Assembly: GCA_944323115.1 (NCBI GenBank)
Contig: CALURG010000002.1
Location: forward strand, 1-64,000
DNA: 64,000 nt
Direction of reading: 5' to 3'
From: Candidatus Gastranaerophilales bacterium
GTDB taxonomy: Bacteria; Cyanobacteriota; Vampirovibrionia; Gastranaerophilales; Gastranaerophilaceae
Positions 1 through 7,275 of this stretch are shown one piece after another; the stretch's first letter is position 1; each line of letters begins with the position of its first letter. Below the pieces are notes generated by a model. It worked only from the letters and a program-made list of their open reading frames with translations. It was not told the DNA's origin and searched no databases. A program made the translations under genes and the position numbers.

Positions 1-54
1 GTCACAACCTCGTCGGCAGAGAGCCACAGGCCCGTGGCGATTAATATTCAATTG
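1..54. repeat. Direct repeat copy 1 (54 bp)
   Basis: This 54-bp segment recurs at 111-164 with a single difference (G at 37, T at 147), giving a 110-bp period. It is much richer in G+C than the surrounding DNA. Inside it GCCAC (23-27) can pair with GTGGC (34-38) as a short hairpin; the base change in copy 2 breaks one pair. The window starts at the repeat edge, so more copies may lie to the left. Function is unknown. Confidence 0.85.
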
Positions 55-97
55 TTACGGGACTGCTTGCGGTAGCTGCACTACCTACCTCTCCTCT

Positions 98-118
98 GTT
101 GTGACATTTAGTCACAAC
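98..118. repeat. Perfect 8-bp inverted repeat at the repeat junction
   Basis: GTTGTGAC (98-105) and GTCACAAC (111-118) are perfect reverse complements around the 5-nt loop ATTTA. The right arm is the first 8 bases of repeat copy 2. If transcribed this would be a stable hairpin. There is no U tract after it, so it is not an obvious terminator. Confidence 0.7.
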
Positions 119-164
119 CTCGTCGGCAGAGAGCCACAGGCCCGTGTCGATTAATATTCAATTG
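111..164. repeat. Direct repeat copy 2 (54 bp)
   Basis: Second copy of the 54-bp segment at 1-54, 53 of 54 bases identical. The 56 bp between the copies (55-110) are also fairly GC-rich and contain a small GGTAG/CTACC inverted repeat. The sequence becomes AT-rich right after this copy, so the repeat block looks like a discrete unit with a sharp right edge. Confidence 0.85.
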
Positions 165-402
165 CAATAGTTGATACTATGTGCCTTTTATATTTTAAGC
201 AAATACTTTTAATCAGATTTTGCTTCTTTTAAACAAAGTTAATAATAACTTTTTACAGGCAGTGTATACAACCCTTCTGCGTATGTATAAAATACCATTA
301 ACACGCATTGTGGTCAAGTAATTATTTTAATGCTTTACGTTTTTGAATTTAATAAAACGAATTAGAAAAGGAACTAATTCAATAAACAGTTTTTGCGTAA
401 AA
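165..402. other. Non-coding AT-rich stretch
   Basis: This is the 238 bp between the repeat block and the first gene, which ends at 403 on the minus strand. I see no gene, tRNA or convincing terminator here. With the repeats it makes a 402-bp region without coding sequence. Confidence 0.6.
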
Positions 403-1176
403 TTAATCTTGCTTTACAGAATCGTTATTGTCAGCTTTTTCATTATTGTTGACCATTGCTTCAATGATTTTTAAATGCATATAATTGTTTTGAGTTTTAT
501 CTGCTGCACTTTTGGCTTCATTTCCCAACCTGACTAGTGCTGCTATCGCCATTGCAGGTACAGTGAGCAGTGCAAGTGTTTTACCGGCAGAATTGTAATG
601 AGGATGTTTTGAAAAATAATCATTTGCAGATTTTGTAATTTTTTGGTTTATAACAGATTTGTTTATTTTTTCAGCTGTTGCTGATTTTAGTTTTGAAGCT
701 TTTTCAAATACAGCCGGAGCCAAATTTTGCATTTTATCAAATGTCTTTTGACCAAAATCTTTAAGCAAAGAAACTAATGTATACAATGCGGTGAAATCAA
801 CACCAAAGGCAAGTAATGCATGATTTTTGTTAAATTTATCAAGCGGTTCAACATTTTTGTTGACAACTTTTTTTACACCAAATATAACAAAACCTGCCGC
901 AAAAACAGTACCCCACCTGCCCAGAGTCTTTGCTGATTTGTACAGTTTTGATGAAAGTTGTCCTTCATGAACCGCACCTGCAAGAATTGAGTCAACGACA
1001 GGTGCTGCTATCAACAAAGTTCGTGCTGTCTTTTTGGCAACTTTTGAATATCTGTTTTCCGGTTCCCAAGCAGCTAGCCTAATCAAGTCTTCATCCGTGT
1101 ATTTTTTTATCTGATTTTGTTCTGTATCCTGTGATGACTTGAAATTTACTTGGCTGTTAATTTTATTAATATGCAT
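403..1176 (-). CDS. Unknown alpha-helical membrane-associated protein
   Basis: This 257-aa protein has no family I recognise. The N-terminus is polar and contains the short stretch QVNFKSSQ. The middle has three hydrophobic segments (about residues 50-70, 88-103 and 118-140), and a fourth lies near 200-215 (KTLALLTVPAMAIAALVRLG), separated by lysine-rich helices. No Sec signal peptide is evident. It is transcribed away from mtaB across a 90-bp gap that holds an ATATATGT box in its orientation (complement of 1215-1222). The final residues are polar and charged. Proteins of this style, with a short NF/FG-containing polar leader, are common in Gastranaerophilales as far as I know, but no function is assigned. 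Confidence 0.75.
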   Translation of the reverse strand: MHINKINSQVNFKSSQDTEQNQIKKYTDEDLIRLAAWEPENRYSKVAKKTARTLLIAAPVVDSILAGAVHEGQLSSKLYKSAKTLGRWGTVFAAGFVIFGVKKVVNKNVEPLDKFNKNHALLAFGVDFTALYTLVSLLKDFGQKTFDKMQNLAPAVFEKASKLKSATAEKINKSVINQKITKSANDYFSKHPHYNSAGKTLALLTVPAMAIAALVRLGNEAKSAADKTQNNYMHLKIIEAMVNNNEKADNNDSVKQD

Positions 1177-1266
1177 ATTTTTACACCGCTTATGACTTGC
1201 ATGGTTATTATACTACATATATGAATTTTTGTTTATATTTTTATTTTGTGTTAAGTAATATTTACT

Positions 1267-2556
1267 ATGACTAAATTTTTTTTAAAGACACATGGCTGTA
1301 AGTCAAATCAATTAGAGTCAGTAATCATCAGAGAAAAGCTGATAGAAGCAGGTCTTCAAGAATGTGAATACGTTGAAGATGCGGATGTTTTTATATTAAA
1401 CTCCTGTTCTGTTACCGAAAATGCTGACAATGAGTCAATCAGAACAATACGTAATGCCAAGAAAAAAAACAATGATATTTTGACAATTTTGACGGGGTGC
1501 AGTGCACAACTGAATTTTGAAAAGCTTTCGATGTTGTCTTGTGTAGATATTGTGCTTGGCAACGATGACAAGTTTAATATTGTTGAGGCCATAAACTCAA
1601 AGTTAAGTCATGTGACTGACATTTTTAATATACACGAATTTAATAATCAAATTATCCACAAATATTCTAAAACAAGAGGATATTTAAAAATACAAGACGG
1701 CTGTGACAATTATTGCAGTTATTGTACGATTCCGTTGGCGAGGGGTCGCAGCAGAAGCAACAGTATTGATAATATTATTGAGCAAGTTAAGATTTATACG
1801 GATATAGGAATAAAAGAAGTTGTTTTGACAGGTATTCACATTGGCCAGTGGGGGAAGGATTTTGTTCCGGAATCTTCACTTTATTCATTGCTTGAAGAAA
1901 TCGAAAAAACCGGCATTGAACGCTATAGACTCGGGTCATTAAATACTTTGGAGGTGGATGAAAATTTACTCGATTTCCTTTCAAAATCTTCCAAGTTTTG
2001 TCCTCATTTTCATTTGTCTTTGCAGTCTCTAAATGACAAAATACTTGCGGATATGAACAGAAAATATACCGCTAAATCTTGTTTGGACTTGATTGAAAAG
2101 ATTAATAACACATTTAATCTTCCTTTTATGGGATGTGATGTCATAACAGGTTTTCCCGGTGAAACTGATGAGGATTTTCAAATTACTTTTGACAATCTAA
2201 AAAAAGCTGGTCTTTCTAATATTCATGTATTTCCTTATTCCGTAAGAAAGAATACAAAAGCTGCCGTGATGTGCAATCAAGTTCCTGAAAGCGTGAAGCA
2301 TGTGCGAGCAAACATTTTACACAAATTGGCTAAGGAAAAATTTATTAACTTTGTTAAAAATAATGTTGGTACTGTTCAGTCAGTTTTGATAGAAAAGAAA
2401 CCTGACAAAACTACCGGAAAACTTAAAGGTGTAACAAAAAACTATTTGAATGTACTGCTTGATATTTCTGATAGAAACTTTTGCAACACAATTCAAAATG
2501 TTAATATAATAAACTTGAACCGTGACACGGGTATTTTGGAAGCAGTGTTGCTTTAG
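1267..2556 (+). CDS. mtaB: tRNA t6A37 methylthiotransferase MtaB
   Basis: MtaB converts N6-threonylcarbamoyladenosine at tRNA position 37 to its 2-methylthio form, using radical SAM chemistry and a second 4Fe-4S cluster. The 429-aa length is normal. The N-terminal UPF0004 domain carries C11, C47 and C78, the ligands of the auxiliary cluster. The radical SAM motif CxxxCxxC is C146, C150, C153 (DGCDNYCSYC). The final ~65 residues fit the TRAM-like RNA-binding tail. The related families MiaB and RimO share this layout; the THGCKSNQ start is closer to MtaB. There is no strong Shine-Dalgarno. The next gene begins 46 bp downstream on the same strand. Confidence 0.9.
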   Translation: MTKFFLKTHGCKSNQLESVIIREKLIEAGLQECEYVEDADVFILNSCSVTENADNESIRTIRNAKKKNNDILTILTGCSAQLNFEKLSMLSCVDIVLGNDDKFNIVEAINSKLSHVTDIFNIHEFNNQIIHKYSKTRGYLKIQDGCDNYCSYCTIPLARGRSRSNSIDNIIEQVKIYTDIGIKEVVLTGIHIGQWGKDFVPESSLYSLLEEIEKTGIERYRLGSLNTLEVDENLLDFLSKSSKFCPHFHLSLQSLNDKILADMNRKYTAKSCLDLIEKINNTFNLPFMGCDVITGFPGETDEDFQITFDNLKKAGLSNIHVFPYSVRKNTKAAVMCNQVPESVKHVRANILHKLAKEKFINFVKNNVGTVQSVLIEKKPDKTTGKLKGVTKNYLNVLLDISDRNFCNTIQNVNIINLNRDTGILEAVLL

Positions 2557-2602
2557 TGTTAATTTTTGTTCTCTTTTTGGGGTTTGTAATATAATAACTA
2601 AT

Positions 2603-3433
2603 ATGAAATTAAGAATACTTGTTGTACAAAATAGTGCAATTTTAGAAAATAAAAGCCAAACTTTTAAAAATGTCGACAGGCTTTTGAGTGAGTATAAAAA
2701 TGAAAAACCAAATTTGATTGTATTTCCTGAAGTATGGTCATCCGGATGGTGTTGTCGTAATTTTCAAAATGATGCAGAAGAAGTTTCAGATAGTGAAACA
2801 ATTGATTATCTTAAAAACATTGCAAAAGAATTTAACTCACCGGTTATTGGCGGGTCTTTTATACAAAAGGTCTCGGGGGGATTTAAAAATTCCTGTCCGA
2901 TAATTTCTAAAAAAGGTGTTCTTGTTGATATGTATGACAAAATACATCTGTTTTCTCATAAAGGTTCTGAAGAAAACAAATATATAACACCTGGAAATGA
3001 TTTACTTTTATTGGATTTAGGTTATACAAAAATAGGTGTGACTATTTGTTACGATATTAGATTTCCCGAAATTTACAGACAGTATTCCAAACTTGGTGCT
3101 GAAATATTTGTAAATGTTGCAGCATGGTCAAGCAAAAAACCTGAACACTGGAATATTATGCACAGAGCTCGTGCAATTGAAAACCAGTGTTTTATTATAG
3201 TTGCTGATCAATCCGGTAAAATAAGTGAAAATGAATATAATCTCGGGCATTCTATGGTAATAGACGGATGGGGTGATGTAATTGACGAGCTTGGTTCTGA
3301 AGAAGGTTGTATAATAACGGATATAGATTTAGATAAGATACGAAACCTCAGAAAGAATTTTCCTTTGATTTCGGATAGAAAAGATGATAATGTTTACTAT
3401 TTTAAGTGTAGGGAGATTAAGTTGTATGAATAA
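2603..3433 (+). CDS. Carbon-nitrogen hydrolase (Nit2/omega-amidase type)
   Basis: This 276-aa protein belongs to the nitrilase superfamily. The catalytic triad is visible as E43 (FPEVWSSG), K113 (DKIHLF) and C149 (GVTICYDIRFPE). The CYDIRFPE signature is typical of omega-amidase/Nit2-like enzymes, which hydrolyse small amides such as 2-oxoglutaramate; the actual substrate cannot be read from sequence. I chose the ATG at 2603 because the longer frame adds 27 residues that overlap mtaB and do not match the family. No clear ribosome binding site precedes it. The 3' end overlaps dacB by 8 bp, suggesting one transcript from mtaB through dacB. Confidence 0.88.
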   Translation: MKLRILVVQNSAILENKSQTFKNVDRLLSEYKNEKPNLIVFPEVWSSGWCCRNFQNDAEEVSDSETIDYLKNIAKEFNSPVIGGSFIQKVSGGFKNSCPIISKKGVLVDMYDKIHLFSHKGSEENKYITPGNDLLLLDLGYTKIGVTICYDIRFPEIYRQYSKLGAEIFVNVAAWSSKKPEHWNIMHRARAIENQCFIIVADQSGKISENEYNLGHSMVIDGWGDVIDELGSEEGCIITDIDLDKIRNLRKNFPLISDRKDDNVYYFKCREIKLYE

Positions 3434-4775
3434 ATTGAAAACATTGTTTGTTGTTTTATCGGTATTCACTTTTTGTGTTTCTGCTGCATATGCATCAGGC
3501 ATGGACGGTTTGATTAAAAAATCAAATTTGAATAAAACATCAACAATAGCTGTATCAGTAAAAGACGCAAAATCAGGCAGGGTTGTCTACCAATACAACG
3601 AAAACAAACTTATGAATCCTGCATCGGTCCAAAAAATATTTACTATGAAAAGTGCATATGAAGAACTTGGCAGCGGGTATACTTTTAAAACGACAGCCTA
3701 TCTTGATAAAAAAGGTAATTTGTATATAAAACTCGGTGCAGACCCTACATTGACCAGAAATTCTTTGATAACATTATTGAAATCCGTCAAAGAAAAATAC
3801 AATAAACCGGTAAATGATATTGTTCTTGATTCTTCAATTATTGATAACAGACAATGGGGAACAGGCTGGATGTGGGATGACGATACGAATGAGCTTTTGC
3901 CTAAATTTTCTCCATTTTCAATAAATGAAAACAAGATTGAAATTACACTTTCACCAGGCAAAAACGGTTCTAATCCTGAAATCAGAAATAAAAGTTCTTA
4001 TACAATGCATATTGTAAACAGGTTGAAAAACGGTAAGGATAACAATATTTCTTTAGAAAGAATGCCGTGGATTTCATCTGATTTAACGTATGTTACAGGT
4101 GATATCAATTCACCGCTAAAAATTAAACTTCCCGTTGATTCAGTAGAAAGATATTTTACCGGAGAACTCAACGCCGCTCTTGCCGGTGCCGGTATCAAGC
4201 ATAACGGTGCTCTTAAATTTGCTCCACTTCCGTCGGGTGTAAATAAGGTTGCTGAGATTTCAAGTGCACCGCTTAATGAAATCGTAAATTTAACCTTGAA
4301 AGACAGTAATAATTTTTATGCGGAGATGATTTTTAAAACAGCAGGAGGGCATTTTGCAAAAGATACAGGTACTGCTGAAAGTGCCGTAAAGATGTTTGAT
4401 AATTATTATTCCGACTTAAAAAATTATTCCTACGAAATTGTTGATGGATGTGGAATTTCCCGAAATAATTTGTTAACGGCTGATTGGATTACTGATGCTC
4501 TAAATAAAATTTATAATGAAAAAAATTCGCAAAATTTCATTAATTTGTTGGCGAAACCCATGCAAGGTACAATGTCTGACAGGTTGTTAAATATAAGCTT
4601 AAAACTTAGGGCAAAAACAGGTACAGCAAGCGGTATCAGTTCTATTGCAGGTTATATTGATACAAAATCGGGTAAGAAATACAGTTTTGCAATATTGATA
4701 CAAAATCATAATATGGACACAATCGATGTTAAAAAATTTGAAGATTCTTTAATCAATGAAATATATAAAATGTAG
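3426..4775 (+). CDS. dacB: D-alanyl-D-alanine carboxypeptidase/endopeptidase (PBP4 family)
   Basis: This is a periplasmic peptidoglycan hydrolase of peptidase family S13, 449 aa. A Sec signal peptide covers residues 1 to about 24 (hydrophobic core LFVVLSVFTFCVSAAYA). All three active-site motifs are present: SVQK at 67-70, SNN near 295 and KTG near 397 (RAKTGTASG). The enzyme trims pentapeptide stems or cuts D-Ala-mDAP crosslinks. The ATG at 3426 has GGGAG upstream, inside the end of the preceding amidase gene. The length is close to PBP4 proteins that keep the inserted domains between SxxK and SxN. Confidence 0.9.
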   Translation: MNKLKTLFVVLSVFTFCVSAAYASGMDGLIKKSNLNKTSTIAVSVKDAKSGRVVYQYNENKLMNPASVQKIFTMKSAYEELGSGYTFKTTAYLDKKGNLYIKLGADPTLTRNSLITLLKSVKEKYNKPVNDIVLDSSIIDNRQWGTGWMWDDDTNELLPKFSPFSINENKIEITLSPGKNGSNPEIRNKSSYTMHIVNRLKNGKDNNISLERMPWISSDLTYVTGDINSPLKIKLPVDSVERYFTGELNAALAGAGIKHNGALKFAPLPSGVNKVAEISSAPLNEIVNLTLKDSNNFYAEMIFKTAGGHFAKDTGTAESAVKMFDNYYSDLKNYSYEIVDGCGISRNNLLTADWITDALNKIYNEKNSQNFINLLAKPMQGTMSDRLLNISLKLRAKTGTASGISSIAGYIDTKSGKKYSFAILIQNHNMDTIDVKKFEDSLINEIYKM

Positions 4776-4898
4776 TACAAATTTATGATTTTAGGTTAAA
4801 TATATTAGGCAAATTTTTTTAATCTATTATATAATCTTATATAGAGTTGACATTTTATATATGTTCATTAAGAAATAATTAGTAAAGGATATAGTAGT

Positions 4899-5660
4899 AT
4901 GGATTTAAAGAAATTAGTATTAGGTATTGTTTTGGTAGCTTTTGTTTCAATTCAATCTGTGTGTTTGGCACAGAATGTTTCTGATGCAACATTAAAATCT
5001 ATGATAGCAAAATATAAATCTAAAAATTATACAGGATGTCTACAGGCAACAGAAAAAATTCTGAAAACAAATCCTTCTAATATTTATGCACATTATTATC
5101 AAGGTTTGTCTTACATGCAGCTTGGTAAAAAAGATGAAGCTATAAAATCATTTGAAAATGCAAAATCATTAAACAGCAACAAAACAATAGTAGGTTATGC
5201 TGAAAGAGGAATTGCTTGTTTGAGCAATCCGGAAGATTGTGAAAAGTTTGCAGAAAACGAAAACGATCTTGAAACATTTATAAAATCAAAGAAATTTTAT
5301 GACAATTCCGTCCAAGCTGAAATAAATAAAAAGAAACTTGAAAGAATAAAAGACAATATAAATGACGAGCTTGGTACAAATAAGAAGTCTGAAATGCCTT
5401 CAAATGACGAAATTGCACAGGCCGTTAAAACTCTTGCTAAAGTGGGCCTTAATCCTTTAAACGGAATGAACAATAATGCTATGTATTCAAATCCTGAATA
5501 TATGCAAATGAACATGTTATTAGGCAATAATGGTTCATATAACAATATGAATATGCTGCCTTTTCTTTTGATGAGTCAAAATCCTAAAGATTCTGCAAAT
5601 AACGGAATGTCTCCGGAGTTGATTCAGACTATGATGATGTCACAAATGCCAATGTATTAA
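4899..5660 (+). CDS. Secreted TPR protein with Met/Asn-rich C-terminus
   Basis: This 253-aa protein has a signal peptide (about residues 1-24, ending near CLAQ). TPR-like helices follow at about 30-110; the clearest unit contains NIYAHYYQGLSYMQLGKK. A charged helical linker leads to a C-terminal tail from about 185 that is unusually rich in methionine and asparagine (NNAMYSNPEYMQMNMLLG and similar). The start has AAGGAT upstream. TTGACA (4847-4852) and an ATATATGT box (4857-4864) lie 35-52 bp before the ATG, although their spacing is not that of a standard promoter. It is probably a periplasmic scaffold; the partner is unknown. Confidence 0.75.
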   Translation: MDLKKLVLGIVLVAFVSIQSVCLAQNVSDATLKSMIAKYKSKNYTGCLQATEKILKTNPSNIYAHYYQGLSYMQLGKKDEAIKSFENAKSLNSNKTIVGYAERGIACLSNPEDCEKFAENENDLETFIKSKKFYDNSVQAEINKKKLERIKDNINDELGTNKKSEMPSNDEIAQAVKTLAKVGLNPLNGMNNNAMYSNPEYMQMNMLLGNNGSYNNMNMLPFLLMSQNPKDSANNGMSPELIQTMMMSQMPMY

Positions 5661-5719
5661 TTCGTTGACTGTGTTTTTATAATGTTTATTAGAAATTTTA
5701 TTAGACTTGCTGAGGAAAG

Positions 5720-6148
5720 ATGAATATTAATACAACAAAATTTGGTGAAATCCAAATTGATGAAAATTTAGTTTTTAATTTTGTTGAGCCTATTATTGGC
5801 TTTGAACATTTAAAAAAATATGTACTGGTTGAACATTCGGAAAGTTCCGCTTTTAAATGGCTTCAATCAGTTGAAGATCCGGCACTTGCTTTTCCGGTTA
5901 CATCTCCGGCCTTTTTTGATATTGACTATCAATTTGAAATTCCAACTGATAAGGCGGAAAAAATAGGTTTGAGCAATGTTGAATCTCTTATATCTTTAAA
6001 CATAGTTACAATCCCTGCCGGCAATCCCAGATTGTCTACAATAAATTTGCTTGCACCTATTATAATTAATGCGACAAACAGAGAAGGCATGCAGATAATT
6101 TTGTCAAATTCCAATTATCCTGTAAAAGAAAGATTAATCAAAGACTAA
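5720..6148 (+). CDS. fliW: Flagellar assembly factor FliW
   Basis: FliW binds CsrA and also flagellin. When flagellin accumulates FliW is titrated away and CsrA then represses flagellin translation. The 142-aa length is typical and the family pattern is clear: an opening beta-strand TKFGEIQIDE, then IIGFEHLKKYVLVEH, then FKWLQSVEDPALAFPV. A good Shine-Dalgarno (GAGGAAAG) precedes the ATG. The gene lies 42 bp upstream of csrA on the same strand, the arrangement known from Bacillus and other bacteria, so the pair is functionally linked. Confidence 0.93.
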   Translation: MNINTTKFGEIQIDENLVFNFVEPIIGFEHLKKYVLVEHSESSAFKWLQSVEDPALAFPVTSPAFFDIDYQFEIPTDKAEKIGLSNVESLISLNIVTIPAGNPRLSTINLLAPIIINATNREGMQIILSNSNYPVKERLIKD

Positions 6149-6190
6149 TTCAAACTAGCAGTATTTTAAATAATTCAATGGGAGAATATA

Positions 6191-6481
6191 ATGCTTGTAT
6201 TAGCAAGAAAAGTTGGTGAAAAAATAATTTTAAATGATGATATAGAAATAATTGTATTGGATGCAAACCAAAATACTGTCAGAATTGGTATTAATGCACC
6301 AAAAAATGTTTCTGTTTACAGAGAAGAACTCTATAAAGAAATAAAATCTGCAAATAAAGACAGTAAAGATGTTTCTACAAATTCGATTTGTGCTTTAAGT
6401 GAACTTATTAAAGACAAAAATCAATCATTTAACATTTCTAACTTTGATACTCTGACTAATAAACTCGGTAAAAATCATTAA
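6191..6481 (+). CDS. csrA: Translational regulator CsrA with extended C-terminus
   Basis: CsrA is a dimeric RNA-binding protein that blocks ribosome access at GGA-containing leader sequences. The core (residues 1-55) shows MLVLARKVGEKI, the IRIGINAPK-type strand (here VRIGINAPKNVSVYREELY) and the key residue R44. The protein is 96 aa, whereas most CsrA proteins are about 60-75 aa. The extra 30 or so residues (about 60-96) are polar with a helical stretch ICALSELIKD. The start has GGGAG upstream. fliW lies just upstream and a TPR gene begins 5 bp after the stop, so the three probably form one operon. Confidence 0.93.
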   Translation: MLVLARKVGEKIILNDDIEIIVLDANQNTVRIGINAPKNVSVYREELYKEIKSANKDSKDVSTNSICALSELIKDKNQSFNISNFDTLTNKLGKNH

Positions 6482-6486
6482 TTTCT

Positions 6487-7179
6487 ATGCATAAAAATGA
6501 ATTGTTATCAGAATTTTTTTTGAAGAAAAATTATGATATTTTAAAAAATATTTTGAAAAATTCTGTAGATAAATATGAGCTTGATTATCTTGCTAAAGTA
6601 TTTGTTGCACAAGGTGATTATGCTTCTGCGGCCGTAGTATATAAAAATATCGGATTTATGTATGAATATGGCAGATGTGAATTATTGCAAGGTAATTTGG
6701 ATTCAGCAAAAGATATTTGGTGCACAATAAAGACTGATACACCTGCAACACTGTGGGGAAAGTCACTTTTAGAGTTTATCGATTTGTATGTTAAGCATAT
6801 TCCGACTTTTTTTCAAATACGTGCTTTTTTGGAGGTTGATTTAGATGCTTTGCTAAATGCAAATTTAATTACATATTGTGAAAATATCGTAAACGGTGCC
6901 CATCTATTTGAACAAAATAACCAAGAGAGCTATAAGTTTATCGGAAGAGTATTTATTAATAACAGCTATTTTGATTTAGCCGAATTGTTTCTGCAAAAGG
7001 CAAAAGAAATTTGTTATGTTGACCCTGAAGTTCATTTGATGCTTGCAAAATGCTGGTTAAATAAGAATGATATTCAAAGAGCAAGAGAGTCTTTGTTATT
7101 GAGTGTGGAGAAGGGTTATGGATACTATCCGGCGAGAAAAATGCTTGAATCTTTAGACAATACATTAAATAAAAAATAA
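6487..7179 (+). CDS. TPR-like helical protein in the fliW-csrA operon
   Basis: This 230-aa protein has no signal peptide and is built of tetratricopeptide-like helical pairs: residues about 30-65 (AKVFVAQGDYASAAVVYKNI) and about 150-220 (FINNSYFDLAELFLQKAKEI, then LMLAKCWLNKNDIQRARESL). It begins 5 bp after csrA, so it is almost certainly cotranscribed and perhaps translationally coupled. No specific family was recognised. A cytoplasmic scaffold role in flagellar control is an inference from position only. Confidence 0.75.
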   Translation: MHKNELLSEFFLKKNYDILKNILKNSVDKYELDYLAKVFVAQGDYASAAVVYKNIGFMYEYGRCELLQGNLDSAKDIWCTIKTDTPATLWGKSLLEFIDLYVKHIPTFFQIRAFLEVDLDALLNANLITYCENIVNGAHLFEQNNQESYKFIGRVFINNSYFDLAELFLQKAKEICYVDPEVHLMLAKCWLNKNDIQRARESLLLSVEKGYGYYPARKMLESLDNTLNKK

Positions 7180-7275
7180 TAAGTTGAAACATTTGTATGT
7201 TATGAGGTAAAATAATTACAATAGGTCAATCTGGTTTATAACTGACTGACTTTGATATACGGACAGGAGTTAATT

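Noticed and set aside
1-164. CRISPR-like repeat array
   Set aside because: Only two copies are visible, the repeat is 54 bp and the interval 56 bp, both too long for a usual CRISPR repeat and spacer, and no cas gene is present.
1-164. Cobalamin riboswitch in the repeat (GCCAC-type element)
   Set aside because: The hairpin with GCCAC resembles one motif of that riboswitch, but the other conserved boxes and a downstream B12 gene are missing.
4847-4875. Standard sigma-70 promoter before the secreted TPR gene
   Set aside because: TTGACA at 4847 has no TATAAT-like box 16-18 bp later; the TATATATG right after it is too close to be a -10.
7193-7275. CtsR operator upstream of clpC
   Set aside because: Only one GGTCAA-like half-site is present; the second direct heptad is missing at the required spacing.
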